Shown: one piece after another, positions 31,447-39,945 of the stretch
Layout of the letters: every line of letters starts with the position of its first letter
Numbering within the stretch: position 1 is the first letter of the stretch
Origin: JBGANR01 sp044222225
GTDB lineage: Bacteria; Actinomycetota; Actinomycetes; Mycobacteriales; Mycobacteriaceae
DNA: 64,000 nucleotides
Reading direction: 5' to 3'
Assembly: GCA_044222225.1 (NCBI GenBank)
Contig: JBGANR010000012.1
Location: forward strand, 79,192-143,191
Program-made: the position numbers and the translations under genes
The notes under the pieces: generated by a model
Databases searched by the model: none
Seen by the model: the letters and a program-made list of their open reading frames with translations, nothing else
What the model was told of the DNA's origin: nothing

Positions 31447-32564
31447 GCAACAAGCGGGCCGACAGGCCGCTGTCCGTGGTGGTCGCCGGCGGCGGGACCG
31501 CCGGGCACATCGAGCCGGCGTTGGCCGTGGCCGACGCCGTGCGCGCGGCCGAGCCCGACGCCCGGGTGACGGCTCTGGGCACGCCGAAGGGTCTGGAGGG
31601 GACGCTCGTCCCGCGTCGCGGCTACGACCTGCGGATGATCCCGCCGGCCCCGCTGCCGCGCAAACCCGGCGTCGACCTGGCCAAGACGCCGCTGCGGCTG
31701 GTCCGGGCGACGCGCGCGGCACGCGAGGTGCTCGACGACGTCGAGGCCGACGTCGTCATCGGTTTCGGCGGTTACGTCGCGTTGCCCGCCTACCTCGCGG
31801 CGCGGGCCAGGCGGGGTTCGCGCCGCCGGCCGGTGGTCATCCACGAGGCCAACGCGACCGCGGGCGTCGCGAACAAGCTGGGCGCGCGGCTGGCCGACAA
31901 GATCTTCGCGGCGGTGGCCGGCTCCGGGCTCGACGCCGAAGTCGTCGGCATGCCGGTGCGCGCCGCGATCACGGGCCTCGACCGCGCGGCGCTGCGGGCG
32001 CAGGGCCGCGAGTACTTCGGCCTCGATCCCGACGCGCCCACGCTGCTCGTCTTCGGCGGGTCGCAGGGCGCGCAGCGGCTCAACGACGCCGTGCTCGGTG
32101 CGGCGGCCGAGCTCTCGGCCGCCGGGATCGGCGTGCTGCACGCCTATGGCGGCAAGAACGCGGTGACGCCGCCGACCGTCGACGGCGCCGCCTACGTCGC
32201 ACAGCCGTACATCGATCGGATGGATCTCGCGTACGCCGCGGCCGACCTCGCGTTCTGCCGCTCCGGGGCGATGACGGTCGCCGAGGTGTCGGCGGCCGCG
32301 TTGCCCGCCGTCTACGTCCCGCTGCCGCACGGCAACGGCGAGCAGCGGCTCAACGCGCTGCCCGTCGTCGAGGCGGGCGGCGGATGCCTCGTCGACGACG
32401 CCGACGCGACGGCCGACTACATCCGCTCGGACGTCCTGCCGCTGTTGCTCGACTCGGAGCGGCTCGCGGCGATGTCGATCGCCGCGGGAGCGAGCGGGCA
32501 TCGCGACGCGGCCGCGACGGTCGCCGCCGCGGCGCTGCGGCTGGCCAGGGAGGCCCGGCGATGA
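31443..32564 (+). CDS. murG: UDP-GlcNAc:lipid I N-acetylglucosaminyltransferase
   Basis: MurG adds GlcNAc to lipid I on the inner membrane face to make lipid II. The 373-residue GT-B protein has VVVAGGGTAGHIEPALAVAD (about 11-30), VIGFGGYVALPAYLAA, IHEANATAGVANK, VFGGSQGAQRLND and the donor-binding FCRSGAMTVAEVSA. ATG 31443 overlaps the ftsW stop (ATGA), which excludes the longer open frame starting in ftsW at 31242. Coupled translation with murC downstream is indicated by another ATGA overlap. Confidence 0.95.
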   Translation: MSNKRADRPLSVVVAGGGTAGHIEPALAVADAVRAAEPDARVTALGTPKGLEGTLVPRRGYDLRMIPPAPLPRKPGVDLAKTPLRLVRATRAAREVLDDVEADVVIGFGGYVALPAYLAARARRGSRRRPVVIHEANATAGVANKLGARLADKIFAAVAGSGLDAEVVGMPVRAAITGLDRAALRAQGREYFGLDPDAPTLLVFGGSQGAQRLNDAVLGAAAELSAAGIGVLHAYGGKNAVTPPTVDGAAYVAQPYIDRMDLAYAAADLAFCRSGAMTVAEVSAAALPAVYVPLPHGNGEQRLNALPVVEAGGGCLVDDADATADYIRSDVLPLLLDSERLAAMSIAAGASGHRDAAATVAAAALRLAREARR

Positions 32565-34042
32565 GCGCTCCGGCGGCGGAGCTGCCCGCGGAGCTGGCCC
32601 GCGTGCACATGGTCGGGATCGGTGGCGCGGGCATGTCGGGGCTGGCCCGGCTGCTCATCGCGCGCGGCGCGCGGGTGTCCGGGTCGGACGCCAAGGAGTC
32701 GCGCGGCGTCACGGCGCTGCGGATGCTCGGCGCACGGATCGCGATCGGCCACTCCCGCGAGGCGCTCGACATGCTCGACGGCGGCCCGACGGTCGTCGTC
32801 ACCACGCACGCGGCGATCCCGAAGGACAACCCGGAGCTGCTCGAGGCCGCCGACCGCGGCATCGAGGTGCTCCTGCGCCCGCGCGTGCTGGCCCGGCTCA
32901 TGGCCGGTGCGCGGGGCGTCATGGTCACCGGTACGCACGGCAAGACGTCGACGACGTCGATGATCGTCGCCGCGCTCACCGACGCCGGTCTCGATCCGTC
33001 CTTCGCCGTCGGCGGCGAGCTCAACGAGTCCGGGACGAACGCGCACCAGGGGGCAGGCGACGTCTTCGTCGCGGAGGGCGACGAGAGCGACGGCTCGATC
33101 CTGGAGTTCGCGCCCGACGTCGCCGTCGTGACCAACGTCGAGGCCGATCACCTGGACTTCTTCGGCACGACCGAGGACTACGTCGCGGTCTTCGACGCCT
33201 TCGCCGGCCGGATCCCGGACGGCGGCGCGCTGGTCGTCTGTCTCGACGATCCGGGCGCGGCGGCGTTCGCCGGACGGGTGGCGCCGGTGCTGGCGGCGCG
33301 TGACGTCGCCGTCTACGGCTACGGCGAGGGGCTGCACGCCGCGTCGGCGCCCACGGTGCCGCTCACGGTTCGGCTCGTCTCGTATGCGGCGCGCGGCGAG
33401 GGCGGCACGGCCGAACTCGCCGTCACCGACGTCGACGGCCGGGCGCAGACCCACGGGCTGCACGTCGGCGTCCCCGGCAGGCACATGGCGCTCAACGCCG
33501 TCGCGGCGCTCATCGCGTGCGTCTGCGTCGGGGCGACGGCCGAGCGGGCGCTGGCGGGCCTGTCGGCGTACACCGGCGTCAACCGCCGCTTCACGCCGCG
33601 CGGCACGGCCGCGGGCGTCGCGGTCTACGACGACTACGCACACCATCCGACCGAGGTCCGTGCGGTGCTGACGGCGGCGCGCGAGCTGGCCGGCGAGCGC
33701 GGCGGCCGCGTCATCGCGATCTTCCAGCCGCACCTGTACTCGCGCACCCGCGACTTCGCGGCGGACTTCGCCGTGGCGCTCGGGCTCGCCGACGTCGCGT
33801 ACGTCGTCGACGTCTACGGCGCCCGGGAGCGGCCGATCCCGGGTGTGACGGGCGAGTCGATCGCCGACGCCGTGCCCGGCGACGGACGCTACGCCGCCCT
33901 TCCCGACCTGCCGGACGCCGTGGCGGCCGAGGCGCGTCCAGGCGACGTCGTGCTCACCCTCGGCGCCGGCGACATCACGATGCAGGGACCCGTGCTCCTC
34001 GCGGCCCTCCGAGCGCACGAGAGCTCCGGCGGGCGCGGGTGA
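32561..34042 (+). CDS. murC: UDP-MurNAc:L-alanine ligase
   Basis: MurC adds L-alanine to UDP-MurNAc, the first stem-peptide step. The 493-residue protein has an N-terminal MVGIGGAGMSGLARLL fold, the ATP loop GTHGKTSTTSM (about 128-138), EGDESDGS, and the C-terminal YDDYAHHPTEVRA (about 356-368) and IFQPHLYSRT motifs. ATG 32561 overlaps the murG stop by 4 nt. Start and length agree with the mycobacterial enzyme. Confidence 0.95.
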   Translation: MSAPAAELPAELARVHMVGIGGAGMSGLARLLIARGARVSGSDAKESRGVTALRMLGARIAIGHSREALDMLDGGPTVVVTTHAAIPKDNPELLEAADRGIEVLLRPRVLARLMAGARGVMVTGTHGKTSTTSMIVAALTDAGLDPSFAVGGELNESGTNAHQGAGDVFVAEGDESDGSILEFAPDVAVVTNVEADHLDFFGTTEDYVAVFDAFAGRIPDGGALVVCLDDPGAAAFAGRVAPVLAARDVAVYGYGEGLHAASAPTVPLTVRLVSYAARGEGGTAELAVTDVDGRAQTHGLHVGVPGRHMALNAVAALIACVCVGATAERALAGLSAYTGVNRRFTPRGTAAGVAVYDDYAHHPTEVRAVLTAARELAGERGGRVIAIFQPHLYSRTRDFAADFAVALGLADVAYVVDVYGARERPIPGVTGESIADAVPGDGRYAALPDLPDAVAAEARPGDVVLTLGAGDITMQGPVLLAALRAHESSGGRG

Positions 34043-34728
34043 CGTCTGCGCGGGCGTTGCATCTGCGGCGCCGGATCGTCGCGATCCTCGTCATGCTCGC
34101 GGTGCTCGCCGGGGCGGCGTGGGCCGTCGTCTGGTTCACCCCTGCGGTGAGCCTGCGCTCGGTCGTCGTCGAGGGCGTGACGGGGAACGAGGAGAACGCG
34201 GTCCGGGACGCCGCGGGGCTGGCGCTCGGGGTGCCGGTGCCGCGCACCGACGTCGACGGTGCGGCGCAGCGCGTCGCCGCACTCGTCACGGTCGAGTCGG
34301 TGACCGTGCGCCGCGAACTGCCCTCGACGGTGCGCATCACCGTCACGCCGCGAACGGCCGTCGCGTGGGTCAAGGGGCCGGACGGCCGCGCCTATCTGCT
34401 CGACCGCGCCGCGGTGAACTTCGTCGCGCAGTGGCAGCAGCCGAAGGGGCTGCTGCGGCTGGACGTCCGGCACCCGTTCCCGGGGGACGCGGCCGCGCTG
34501 GCGGCGCTCGGCGTCATCGCCGCGCTGCCCGTCGACATCAGGAAGGACGTCGAGAGCGTCGGCGCGGACACCCCCGGCGGGGTGACTCTGCGGCTCACCC
34601 GCGATCGGACCGTCGTCTGGGGAGCCGACGCCGACAACGCCGCCAAGGCCCAAACTCTCAAGTACGTGTTGACGAAACCGGCCCGCGAGTACAACGTGAT
34701 GGCCCCGGACTTCCCCACGTACAAGTGA
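34039..34728 (+). CDS. ftsQ: Cell division protein FtsQ
   Basis: A bitopic divisome protein of 229 residues: a short basic cytoplasmic tail, one membrane helix (about 13-34), an extracytoplasmic POTRA domain (SLRSVVVEGVTGNEENAVRDA) and a beta domain (VRRELPSTVRITVTPRTAVAWV). It is shorter than M. tuberculosis FtsQ (about 314 residues) because it lacks a long N-terminal extension. GTG 34039 overlaps the murC stop (GTGA). The frame is open upstream but overlaps conserved murC sequence. Confidence 0.92.
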   Translation: MTSARALHLRRRIVAILVMLAVLAGAAWAVVWFTPAVSLRSVVVEGVTGNEENAVRDAAGLALGVPVPRTDVDGAAQRVAALVTVESVTVRRELPSTVRITVTPRTAVAWVKGPDGRAYLLDRAAVNFVAQWQQPKGLLRLDVRHPFPGDAAALAALGVIAALPVDIRKDVESVGADTPGGVTLRLTRDRTVVWGADADNAAKAQTLKYVLTKPAREYNVMAPDFPTYK

Positions 34729-34729
34729 T

Positions 34730-34746
34730 CGGCGAGCGTATCGCCG
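34730..34746 (+). terminator. Weak hairpin after ftsQ
   Basis: CGGCGA pairs with TCGCCG across a 5-nt loop directly after the ftsQ stop. There is no T-run. It may only partly stop transcripts before the separate ftsZ promoter region. Confidence 0.3.
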
Positions 34747-34802
34747 CAGGTCAGAAGCGGCTCACGGGGGTGTGTCGGAACGCGTGCGCGACACGCCGGG
34801 CC

Positions 34803-34808
34803 TAAGCT
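34803..34808 (+). promoter_or_regulatory. Possible ftsZ promoter -10 box
   Basis: TAAGCT lies about 130 nt before the ftsZ start in the 210-bp ftsQ-ftsZ gap. An AGATGT-AG-ACATCT palindrome (34902-34915) lies in the resulting leader. Both are tentative; ftsZ having its own promoters is usual in actinobacteria. Confidence 0.35.
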
Positions 34809-34938
34809 GGTCGCTGCCGGACCGCGTCCCTAGCGTGTGCATCACTGTTCTCACGTGTGACTGACACCGCGTCGCGCCGAGGTCGGCAGTCGAAGAACTC
34901 CAGATGTAGACATCTCCTCGATAGGAAGGCACGCGCAC

Positions 34939-36054
34939 ATGACGCCCCCGCACAACTACCTGGCCGTGATCAAGGTCGTCGGCATCGGCGGCGGCGGAGT
35001 GAACGCCGTCAACCGCATGATCGAGCAGGGCCTCAAGGGTGTCGAGTTCATCGCGATCAACACCGATGCACAGGCGCTGCTGATGAGTGACGCCGACGTC
35101 AAGCTCGACGTCGGCCGGGATTCGACGCGGGGCCTCGGCGCGGGCGCCGATCCCGAGGTCGGCCGGCGCGCCGCCGAGGACGCCAAGGACGAGATCGAGG
35201 AGCTGCTCAAGGGCGCCGACATGGTCTTCGTCACCGCCGGTGAGGGCGGCGGCACGGGCACCGGCGGTGCGCCGGTCGTCGCGAGCATCGCCCGCAAGCT
35301 CGGCGCGCTGACCGTCGGCGTCGTCACGCGGCCGTTCGCCTTCGAGGGCAAGCGGCGCAGCGGCCAGGCCGAGGCCGGCATCGCGGCGCTGCGCGAGGCG
35401 TGCGACACGCTCATCGTCATCCCCAACGACCGCCTGTTGCAGCTCGGCGACGCCCAGGTCAAGCTCATGGACGCGTTCCGCAGCGCCGACGAGGTGCTGC
35501 TCAACGGCGTGCAGGGCATCACCGACCTCATCACGACGCCGGGCCTCATCAACGTCGACTTCGCCGACGTCAAGGGCGTCATGAGCCAGGCGGGCTCGGC
35601 GCTCATGGGCATCGGCAGCGCGCGCGGCGACGACCGCGCGTCGAAGGCCGCCGAGTCGGCCATCAACTCGCCGCTGCTCGAGGCGTCGATGGAGGGCGCG
35701 CAGGGCGTCCTCATCTCGATCGCCGGCGGCAGCGACATCGGCCTGTTCGAGATCAACGAGGCCGCCTCGCTCGTGCAGGAGGCCGCGCACGTCGACGCCA
35801 ACATCATCTTCGGCACGGTCATCGACGACAGCCTCGGCGACGAGATCCGCGTCACCGTGATCGCGGCCGGCTTCGAGACCGGCACGCCGTCGCGGAACCC
35901 GATCGAGTCGCGTCGCACGACGCGGTCGACGCCGCCCCCGGCGACGCGGACGACCGCCCCCGCCCACGATCCGTTCGCCTCGTCCGGTGAGCCGGTCCGG
36001 CGCCCGGTGATCGAGGACGACGACGTCGACGTCCCGCCGTTCATGAAGCGTTGA
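34939..36054 (+). CDS. ftsZ: Cell division GTPase FtsZ
   Basis: FtsZ is the tubulin-like GTPase that forms the Z-ring. The 371-residue protein shows GGGGVNAVNRM (about 17-27), the tubulin signature GGGTGTGGAPVV (about 105-116), the T7-loop region and a C-terminal peptide DDDVDVPPFMKR. In mycobacteria this tail contacts SepF and FtsW, both encoded nearby. ATG 34939 follows GGAAGG by 8 nt. The variable linker between GTPase domain and tail is short. Confidence 0.97.
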   Translation: MTPPHNYLAVIKVVGIGGGGVNAVNRMIEQGLKGVEFIAINTDAQALLMSDADVKLDVGRDSTRGLGAGADPEVGRRAAEDAKDEIEELLKGADMVFVTAGEGGGTGTGGAPVVASIARKLGALTVGVVTRPFAFEGKRRSGQAEAGIAALREACDTLIVIPNDRLLQLGDAQVKLMDAFRSADEVLLNGVQGITDLITTPGLINVDFADVKGVMSQAGSALMGIGSARGDDRASKAAESAINSPLLEASMEGAQGVLISIAGGSDIGLFEINEAASLVQEAAHVDANIIFGTVIDDSLGDEIRVTVIAAGFETGTPSRNPIESRRTTRSTPPPATRTTAPAHDPFASSGEPVRRPVIEDDDVDVPPFMKR

Positions 36055-36815
36055 TGAGCCCTGCGGAATCGTCAGGGGTGCAGATGACGCCCGCGGGGCC
36101 GGCCGTCCGCGTCCGCCGGGTGACGACGACGCGCGCCGGGGGAGTCTCGGCCGCGCCGTACGACTCGTTCAACCTGGGTGACCACGTCGGGGACGATCCC
36201 GTCGCGGTCGTCCGCAATCGTGAGCTGCTCGCGACGCGGATCGGCGTGGCGCCGGCGCACGTCGTCTGGATGGAGCAGATCCACAGCCGCACCATCGTCC
36301 GCGTCGACGGTCCGCAGGACGGACCGGTCGAGGCGTGCGACGGTATCGTCACGACGACGCCGGGGCTCGCGCTGGCCGTGCTCACGGCCGACTGCGTCCC
36401 GCTGCTCATGTCCGACGACGTCGCGGGCGTCGTCGCGGCCGTCCACGCCGGACGGGTCGGAGCGCGCGCGGGGATCGTCGACAAGGCCGTCGAGGCGATG
36501 GTCGACGCGGGCGCGGAGGTCTCGCGCATCGGCGTCCTGCTCGGCCCCGCGGCGAGCGGTAGGCGGTACGAGGTGCCGCCGGCCATGCAGGCCGACGTCG
36601 ACCGCGTGCTGCCCGGGAGCGCGTCGACGACGGCCGAGGGCACGACGGGCCTCGACCTGCGAGCCGGCATCCGGCGTCGGCTCGAGACGCTCGGTGTCGC
36701 CGCCGTCGCCGTCGACCCGCGGTGCACGATCGAGGATCGGACGCTGTTCAGCCATCGCCGCGGGGCGCCGACGGGCCGTCTCGCGTCGGTCGTCTGGATG
36801 GAGCCGAACGCGTGA
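36054..36815 (+). CDS. pgeF: Polyphenol oxidase / laccase-fold protein (PgeF/YfiH)
   Basis: A 253-residue YfiH/DUF152 protein. In E. coli the family has been assigned as a peptidoglycan editing amidase removing wrongly incorporated L-Ser from UDP-MurNAc peptides; older annotations call it laccase. Metal-ligand motifs are visible: LTADCVPLL near residue 109, VAAVHAGRVGARAGIV near residue 126, and DPRCTIED near the C-terminus. ATG 36054 overlaps the ftsZ stop by one base (TGATG). Its place after ftsZ is typical of actinobacteria and fits a cell wall role. Confidence 0.88.
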   Translation: MSPAESSGVQMTPAGPAVRVRRVTTTRAGGVSAAPYDSFNLGDHVGDDPVAVVRNRELLATRIGVAPAHVVWMEQIHSRTIVRVDGPQDGPVEACDGIVTTTPGLALAVLTADCVPLLMSDDVAGVVAAVHAGRVGARAGIVDKAVEAMVDAGAEVSRIGVLLGPAASGRRYEVPPAMQADVDRVLPGSASTTAEGTTGLDLRAGIRRRLETLGVAAVAVDPRCTIEDRTLFSHRRGAPTGRLASVVWMEPNA

Positions 36816-37573
36816 CGGACGGCGAGCACGCGCGGCCGGTCGACGACGCGCGCACGGCCGAGCTGGCGGCGAATCTGCGCGCCGCGACGACCCGGCTCGA
36901 CGCGGCCACCGCGGCCGCCGGCCGGCCGGCCGGCGCCGTCAGGCTGATGGTCGTGACCAAGTTCTTCCCGGCCGCCGACGTCGTCCGCCTGCTCGGGCTC
37001 GGCGTGCGGCTCGTCGGCGAGTCGCGGGAGCCGGAGGCGGGCCGCAAGGTCGACGAGGTGGCCGCCGCCGCGGCGATCCCCGCGGGCACGCGTTTCGCGA
37101 TGATCGGTCGCGTCCAGCGGAAGAAGGCGCGCACGATCGCGAGGTGGGCGTCCGAGGTGCACGCGGTCGATTCGACGGACCTCACGGCGGCGCTGTCGGT
37201 GGCGTCGCTCGCCGCTCGGGACGCCGGCGCCCGGGACGCCGATCTGGACTGTCTCGTTCAGCTCTCGCTGGACGGCGACCCCGCCCGCGGCGGGGTTCCG
37301 CCCGCCGGACTCGAGGCCGTCGCCGACGCCGTCGCGGCCGCTCCTGCGCTGCGGTTGGCCGGCGTCATGGCCGTGCCGCCGCTGGCCGGCGAGGCGGAGC
37401 GGTGGCTGGAGCTCGCGGCCCAGATCCATCGGCGCCTCGTCGCGACGCATCCCGACGCCCGCGAACTCTCCCTCGGCATGTCCGGCGACCTCGAGGCGGC
37501 CGTGCGACACGGATCGACATGCGTGCGTGTCGGTACCGCGATTGTGGGTCCGAGGCCGCTAACCTCGCCATAG
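36812..37573 (+). CDS. yggS: PLP homeostasis protein, YggS family
   Basis: A 253-residue pyridoxal-phosphate-binding TIM-barrel protein (Rv2148c family). LMVVTKFFPAADVVRLL (about 46-62) contains the PLP lysine K51; RFAMIGRVQRKKAR (about 93-106) and LSLGMSGDLEAAV (about 213-225) are family motifs, though FAMIGRVQRKK is a variant of the usual F-IG-LQ-NK. It has no known enzymatic activity and buffers PLP and amino-acid pools. GTG 36812 overlaps the pgeF stop by 4 nt. It links ftsZ to sepF as in other actinobacteria. Confidence 0.9.
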   Translation: MTDGEHARPVDDARTAELAANLRAATTRLDAATAAAGRPAGAVRLMVVTKFFPAADVVRLLGLGVRLVGESREPEAGRKVDEVAAAAAIPAGTRFAMIGRVQRKKARTIARWASEVHAVDSTDLTAALSVASLAARDAGARDADLDCLVQLSLDGDPARGGVPPAGLEAVADAVAAAPALRLAGVMAVPPLAGEAERWLELAAQIHRRLVATHPDARELSLGMSGDLEAAVRHGSTCVRVGTAIVGPRPLTSP

Positions 37574-37699
37574 TCCGAGTCACATGAGCCACAAGAATCA
37601 CTCCAGCGTCGCTGGCCACATTCATTCTCGCGATACGGACGCCGGATCATCGGAAGCCACATCGAACGACCGGGCTGGTCATAAGGAGCACGAAAAACG

Positions 37700-38515
37700 A
37701 TGAGCACGCTGCACAAGGTCAAGGCGTACTTCGGCATGGTGCCGATGGACTCGGAGTACGACGACGACTACCTCGAGGAGCGCGACGAGCGCGCGCGCCG
37801 CGAGGAGCCCCGTCCGCGTCGTGCGCCGGCCAGGTACCGCGGCGAGTACGCCGATGACCGCGGCTACAGCGACGATCGGTACGCGCCGGAGTACGACGAC
37901 CAGTACGAGGAGGACTCGCGCTACGAGCGGGCGCCTGAGTACGCCTACGCCGGGGCGGCGCGGGCCGACTACGCGGGTTCCGCCCGCGGCGACTTCGGCG
38001 GTTCCGCTCGAGGCGAGTTCAGCGGCCCGGCCCGGGCCGCTGAGTACGCGGGTTCGCCGCGCACCGAGCTCGTCGCCGAGCGCGCCGAGTTCGCCGACGA
38101 GCGTCCGGGTCTGCGGGCCGTCTCGCGTCTCGAGCCGTTGCCGGCTCGCGCCGCCGCGGGCCGCACCCCGGCCCCGATGACCCGCGGCGCGTTGGCCGTC
38201 GACACCGCCCACGAGGAGGCCGAGGAGGCCGGTCCGTTGACCAAGATCACGACGGTCCGCCCGACCGACTACACCGAGGCCCGGATCATCGGCGAGCGCT
38301 TCCGCGACGGCAGCCCGGTGATCATGGATCTCGTCGACATGTCCAACGCCGACGCCAAGCGCCTCGTCGACTTCGCGGCCGGCCTCGTGCTCGGCCTGCG
38401 GGGCTCGTTCGACAAGGTGGCGACGAAGGTCTTCCTGCTCTCGCCGGCCGACGTCGACGTGACGCAGGAGGCCAAGCGCCGGATCGCCGAGAAGGGCTTC
38501 TACAACCAGAAGTGA
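37700..38515 (+). CDS. sepF: Z-ring anchor protein SepF
   Basis: SepF ties FtsZ to the membrane; actinobacteria lack FtsA and ZipA. The 271-residue protein has an N-terminal amphipathic segment MSTLHKVKAYFGMVP for membrane binding, an acidic and Tyr/Arg-rich linker, and the C-terminal SepF core (about 178-268) with GSPVIMDLVDMSNADAKRLVDFAAGL. The linker contains four near-repeats of about eight residues of the form ADYAGSAR. AAGGAG 12 nt upstream supports ATG 37700. It is longer than mycobacterial SepF because of the linker. Confidence 0.92.
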   Translation: MSTLHKVKAYFGMVPMDSEYDDDYLEERDERARREEPRPRRAPARYRGEYADDRGYSDDRYAPEYDDQYEEDSRYERAPEYAYAGAARADYAGSARGDFGGSARGEFSGPARAAEYAGSPRTELVAERAEFADERPGLRAVSRLEPLPARAAAGRTPAPMTRGALAVDTAHEEAEEAGPLTKITTVRPTDYTEARIIGERFRDGSPVIMDLVDMSNADAKRLVDFAAGLVLGLRGSFDKVATKVFLLSPADVDVTQEAKRRIAEKGFYNQK

Positions 38516-38551
38516 GCCGGGGCGCCACCGTCGTCGCCCCACTCGATCAGG

Positions 38552-38557
38552 CAGGAT
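38552..38557 (+). promoter_or_regulatory. Possible -10 box upstream of the yggT-like gene
   Basis: CAGGAT ends 6 nt before GTG 38564, and no good ribosome binding site is present. This is a weaker match to the leaderless pattern seen elsewhere in the window. Confidence 0.3.
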
Positions 38558-38563
38558 GAACGG

Positions 38564-38845
38564 GTGTCGCCCGTCCTTCTGATCATCTGGTACCTGCTCC
38601 TGATCTACTGGTGGCTGCTGCTCGCGCGGCTCATCGCGGAGATGGTGCTCTCCTTCGCTCGCGAGTGGCGCCCCAAGGGCGTGGCCGTCTTCCTGCTGGA
38701 GGTCGTGTTCACGCTGACCGACCCACCGATCAAGTTGTTGCGAAAAGTGATCCCGCCGATCCCGCTGGGACCGGTGCGGCTCGACCTGTCGCTCATGATC
38801 ACGATGTTCGCCGTTCTCATCGCGATGCAGTTCGTCGGCGCGTGA
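38564..38845 (+). CDS. YggT-family membrane protein
   Basis: A 93-residue membrane protein with two YggT-type hydrophobic hairpins (about 4-25 and 68-90) and the conserved central LTDPPIKLLRKVIPPI (about 50-65). It corresponds to Rv2146c, always between sepF and wag31 in Mycobacteriales. The function is not established; membrane support of division or polar growth is a guess from position. The start is GTG 38564. Confidence 0.9.
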   Translation: MSPVLLIIWYLLLIYWWLLLARLIAEMVLSFAREWRPKGVAVFLLEVVFTLTDPPIKLLRKVIPPIPLGPVRLDLSLMITMFAVLIAMQFVGA

Positions 38846-39041
38846 GGGTTCGTCGGCGTGTGATGCAGGGCTCCGCCGAGGTTTCGTGATACGGCGTGCA
38901 CTGCGCGAGTCGTGTGTGACAGGATGGACGGGCGTTGTGATGAGGGTCCGCTACGATGGCGAATCCGGGCTCGCAACGAGTTCGATGACCCCGCTCCGCG
39001 GTGGAAGCAAGCTTATGAAGACAAAGTAAGGGGACCGACCA

Positions 39042-39917
39042 ATGCGGCTGACTCCAGCGGACGTGCACAACGTCGCGTTCAACAAACCGCCGATCGGCAA
39101 GCGCGGCTACGACGAGGACGAGGTCGATCAGTTCCTGGACTTCGTCGAGGCCGAACTCGCTCGGCTGATCGAGGAGAACAACGACCTCAAGCAGCGGGTG
39201 CAGGAGTTGGAGAGCCAGGGCTCGGCCCCGGCGCCCGTGGCAGCTGCGGTGCCGCAGCAGCCCGTCGCACCGCAGCCGGTCGCGACGTCGCAGGTCGTGC
39301 TGCCGACGGCCGAGCAGACCGAGGCGTCGGCGTTGTCCGCCGCACGCGTCCTCGCCGCCGCGCAGGCGACGGCGGACAAGATCGAGGGCGACGCCCGCGT
39401 CAACGCGAACGCGATGCTGACGGACGCGCAGCAGCGCAGCGAAGCGATGATCAACGACGCGCGGCAGAAGGCCGACGCCCAGTTGACCGACGCGCAGCAG
39501 CGCAGCGAGGCGCAGCTGGCCGATGCGGCGCAGCGCAGTGAGGCACAGCTCACCGATGCGCAGCAGCGCAGCGACGCGCAGCTGGCGGATGCGCAGCAGC
39601 GCAGCGAGGCGATGCTCGCCGACGCCCAGACCCGCTCGGAGGCGCAGACGCGCGCCGCGCAGGATCGGGCCGAGGCTCTGCAGGCGGACGCCGAGCGCAA
39701 GCACACCGAGATCATGGGCACGATCAATCAGCAGCGCACGGTGCTGGAGGGGCGGATCGAGACCCTCAAGACGTACGAGCGGGAGTACCGCACGCGTCTC
39801 AAGACGTTCATCGAGGCCCAGCTCGAGGAGCTGCAGACGCGGGGCAGCGCCCTGCCGGCCGACAACGGCCAGTTCGGCGACGCCGGTTCCGGCAACGCCG
39901 GCCGCTACGGTTCTTAG
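39042..39917 (+). CDS. wag31: Polar growth scaffold DivIVA/Wag31
   Basis: Wag31 forms polar assemblies that direct tip growth. The 291-residue protein has the N-terminal DivIVA domain (MRLTPADVHNVAFNKPPIGKRGYDEDEVDQFL region, 1-55), which binds curved membrane, a Pro/Ala/Gln-rich linker (about 63-90) and a long coiled coil. Residues 124-211 of the coil are eight tandem 11-residue units close to AQLTDAQQRSE. Such hendecad periodicity is not a feature I know of the M. tuberculosis protein. The C-terminal helix ends IEAQLEELQ. The gene has its own leader with a GGGG ribosome binding site. Confidence 0.93.
   Translation: MRLTPADVHNVAFNKPPIGKRGYDEDEVDQFLDFVEAELARLIEENNDLKQRVQELESQGSAPAPVAAAVPQQPVAPQPVATSQVVLPTAEQTEASALSAARVLAAAQATADKIEGDARVNANAMLTDAQQRSEAMINDARQKADAQLTDAQQRSEAQLADAAQRSEAQLTDAQQRSDAQLADAQQRSEAMLADAQTRSEAQTRAAQDRAEALQADAERKHTEIMGTINQQRTVLEGRIETLKTYEREYRTRLKTFIEAQLEELQTRGSALPADNGQFGDAGSGNAGRYGS
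39411..39674 (+). repeat. 33-bp tandem repeats inside wag31 (eight units)
   Basis: Eight consecutive 33-bp units encode 11-residue blocks with consensus A(Q/M)LxDAQQRSE. Units three to six are nearly identical at protein level but differ at third codon positions, so the array is not a very recent duplication. Eleven-residue periodicity fits a hendecad coiled coil. Confidence 0.85.
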
Positions 39918-39945
39918 AACGTCGTAACTCGTTCGGGGGCGTCGC

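Noticed and set aside
39411..39674. 33-bp periodic repeats as a CRISPR array
   Set aside because: The repeats are contiguous, in frame and code for a coiled coil; there are no unique spacers and no cas genes in the window.
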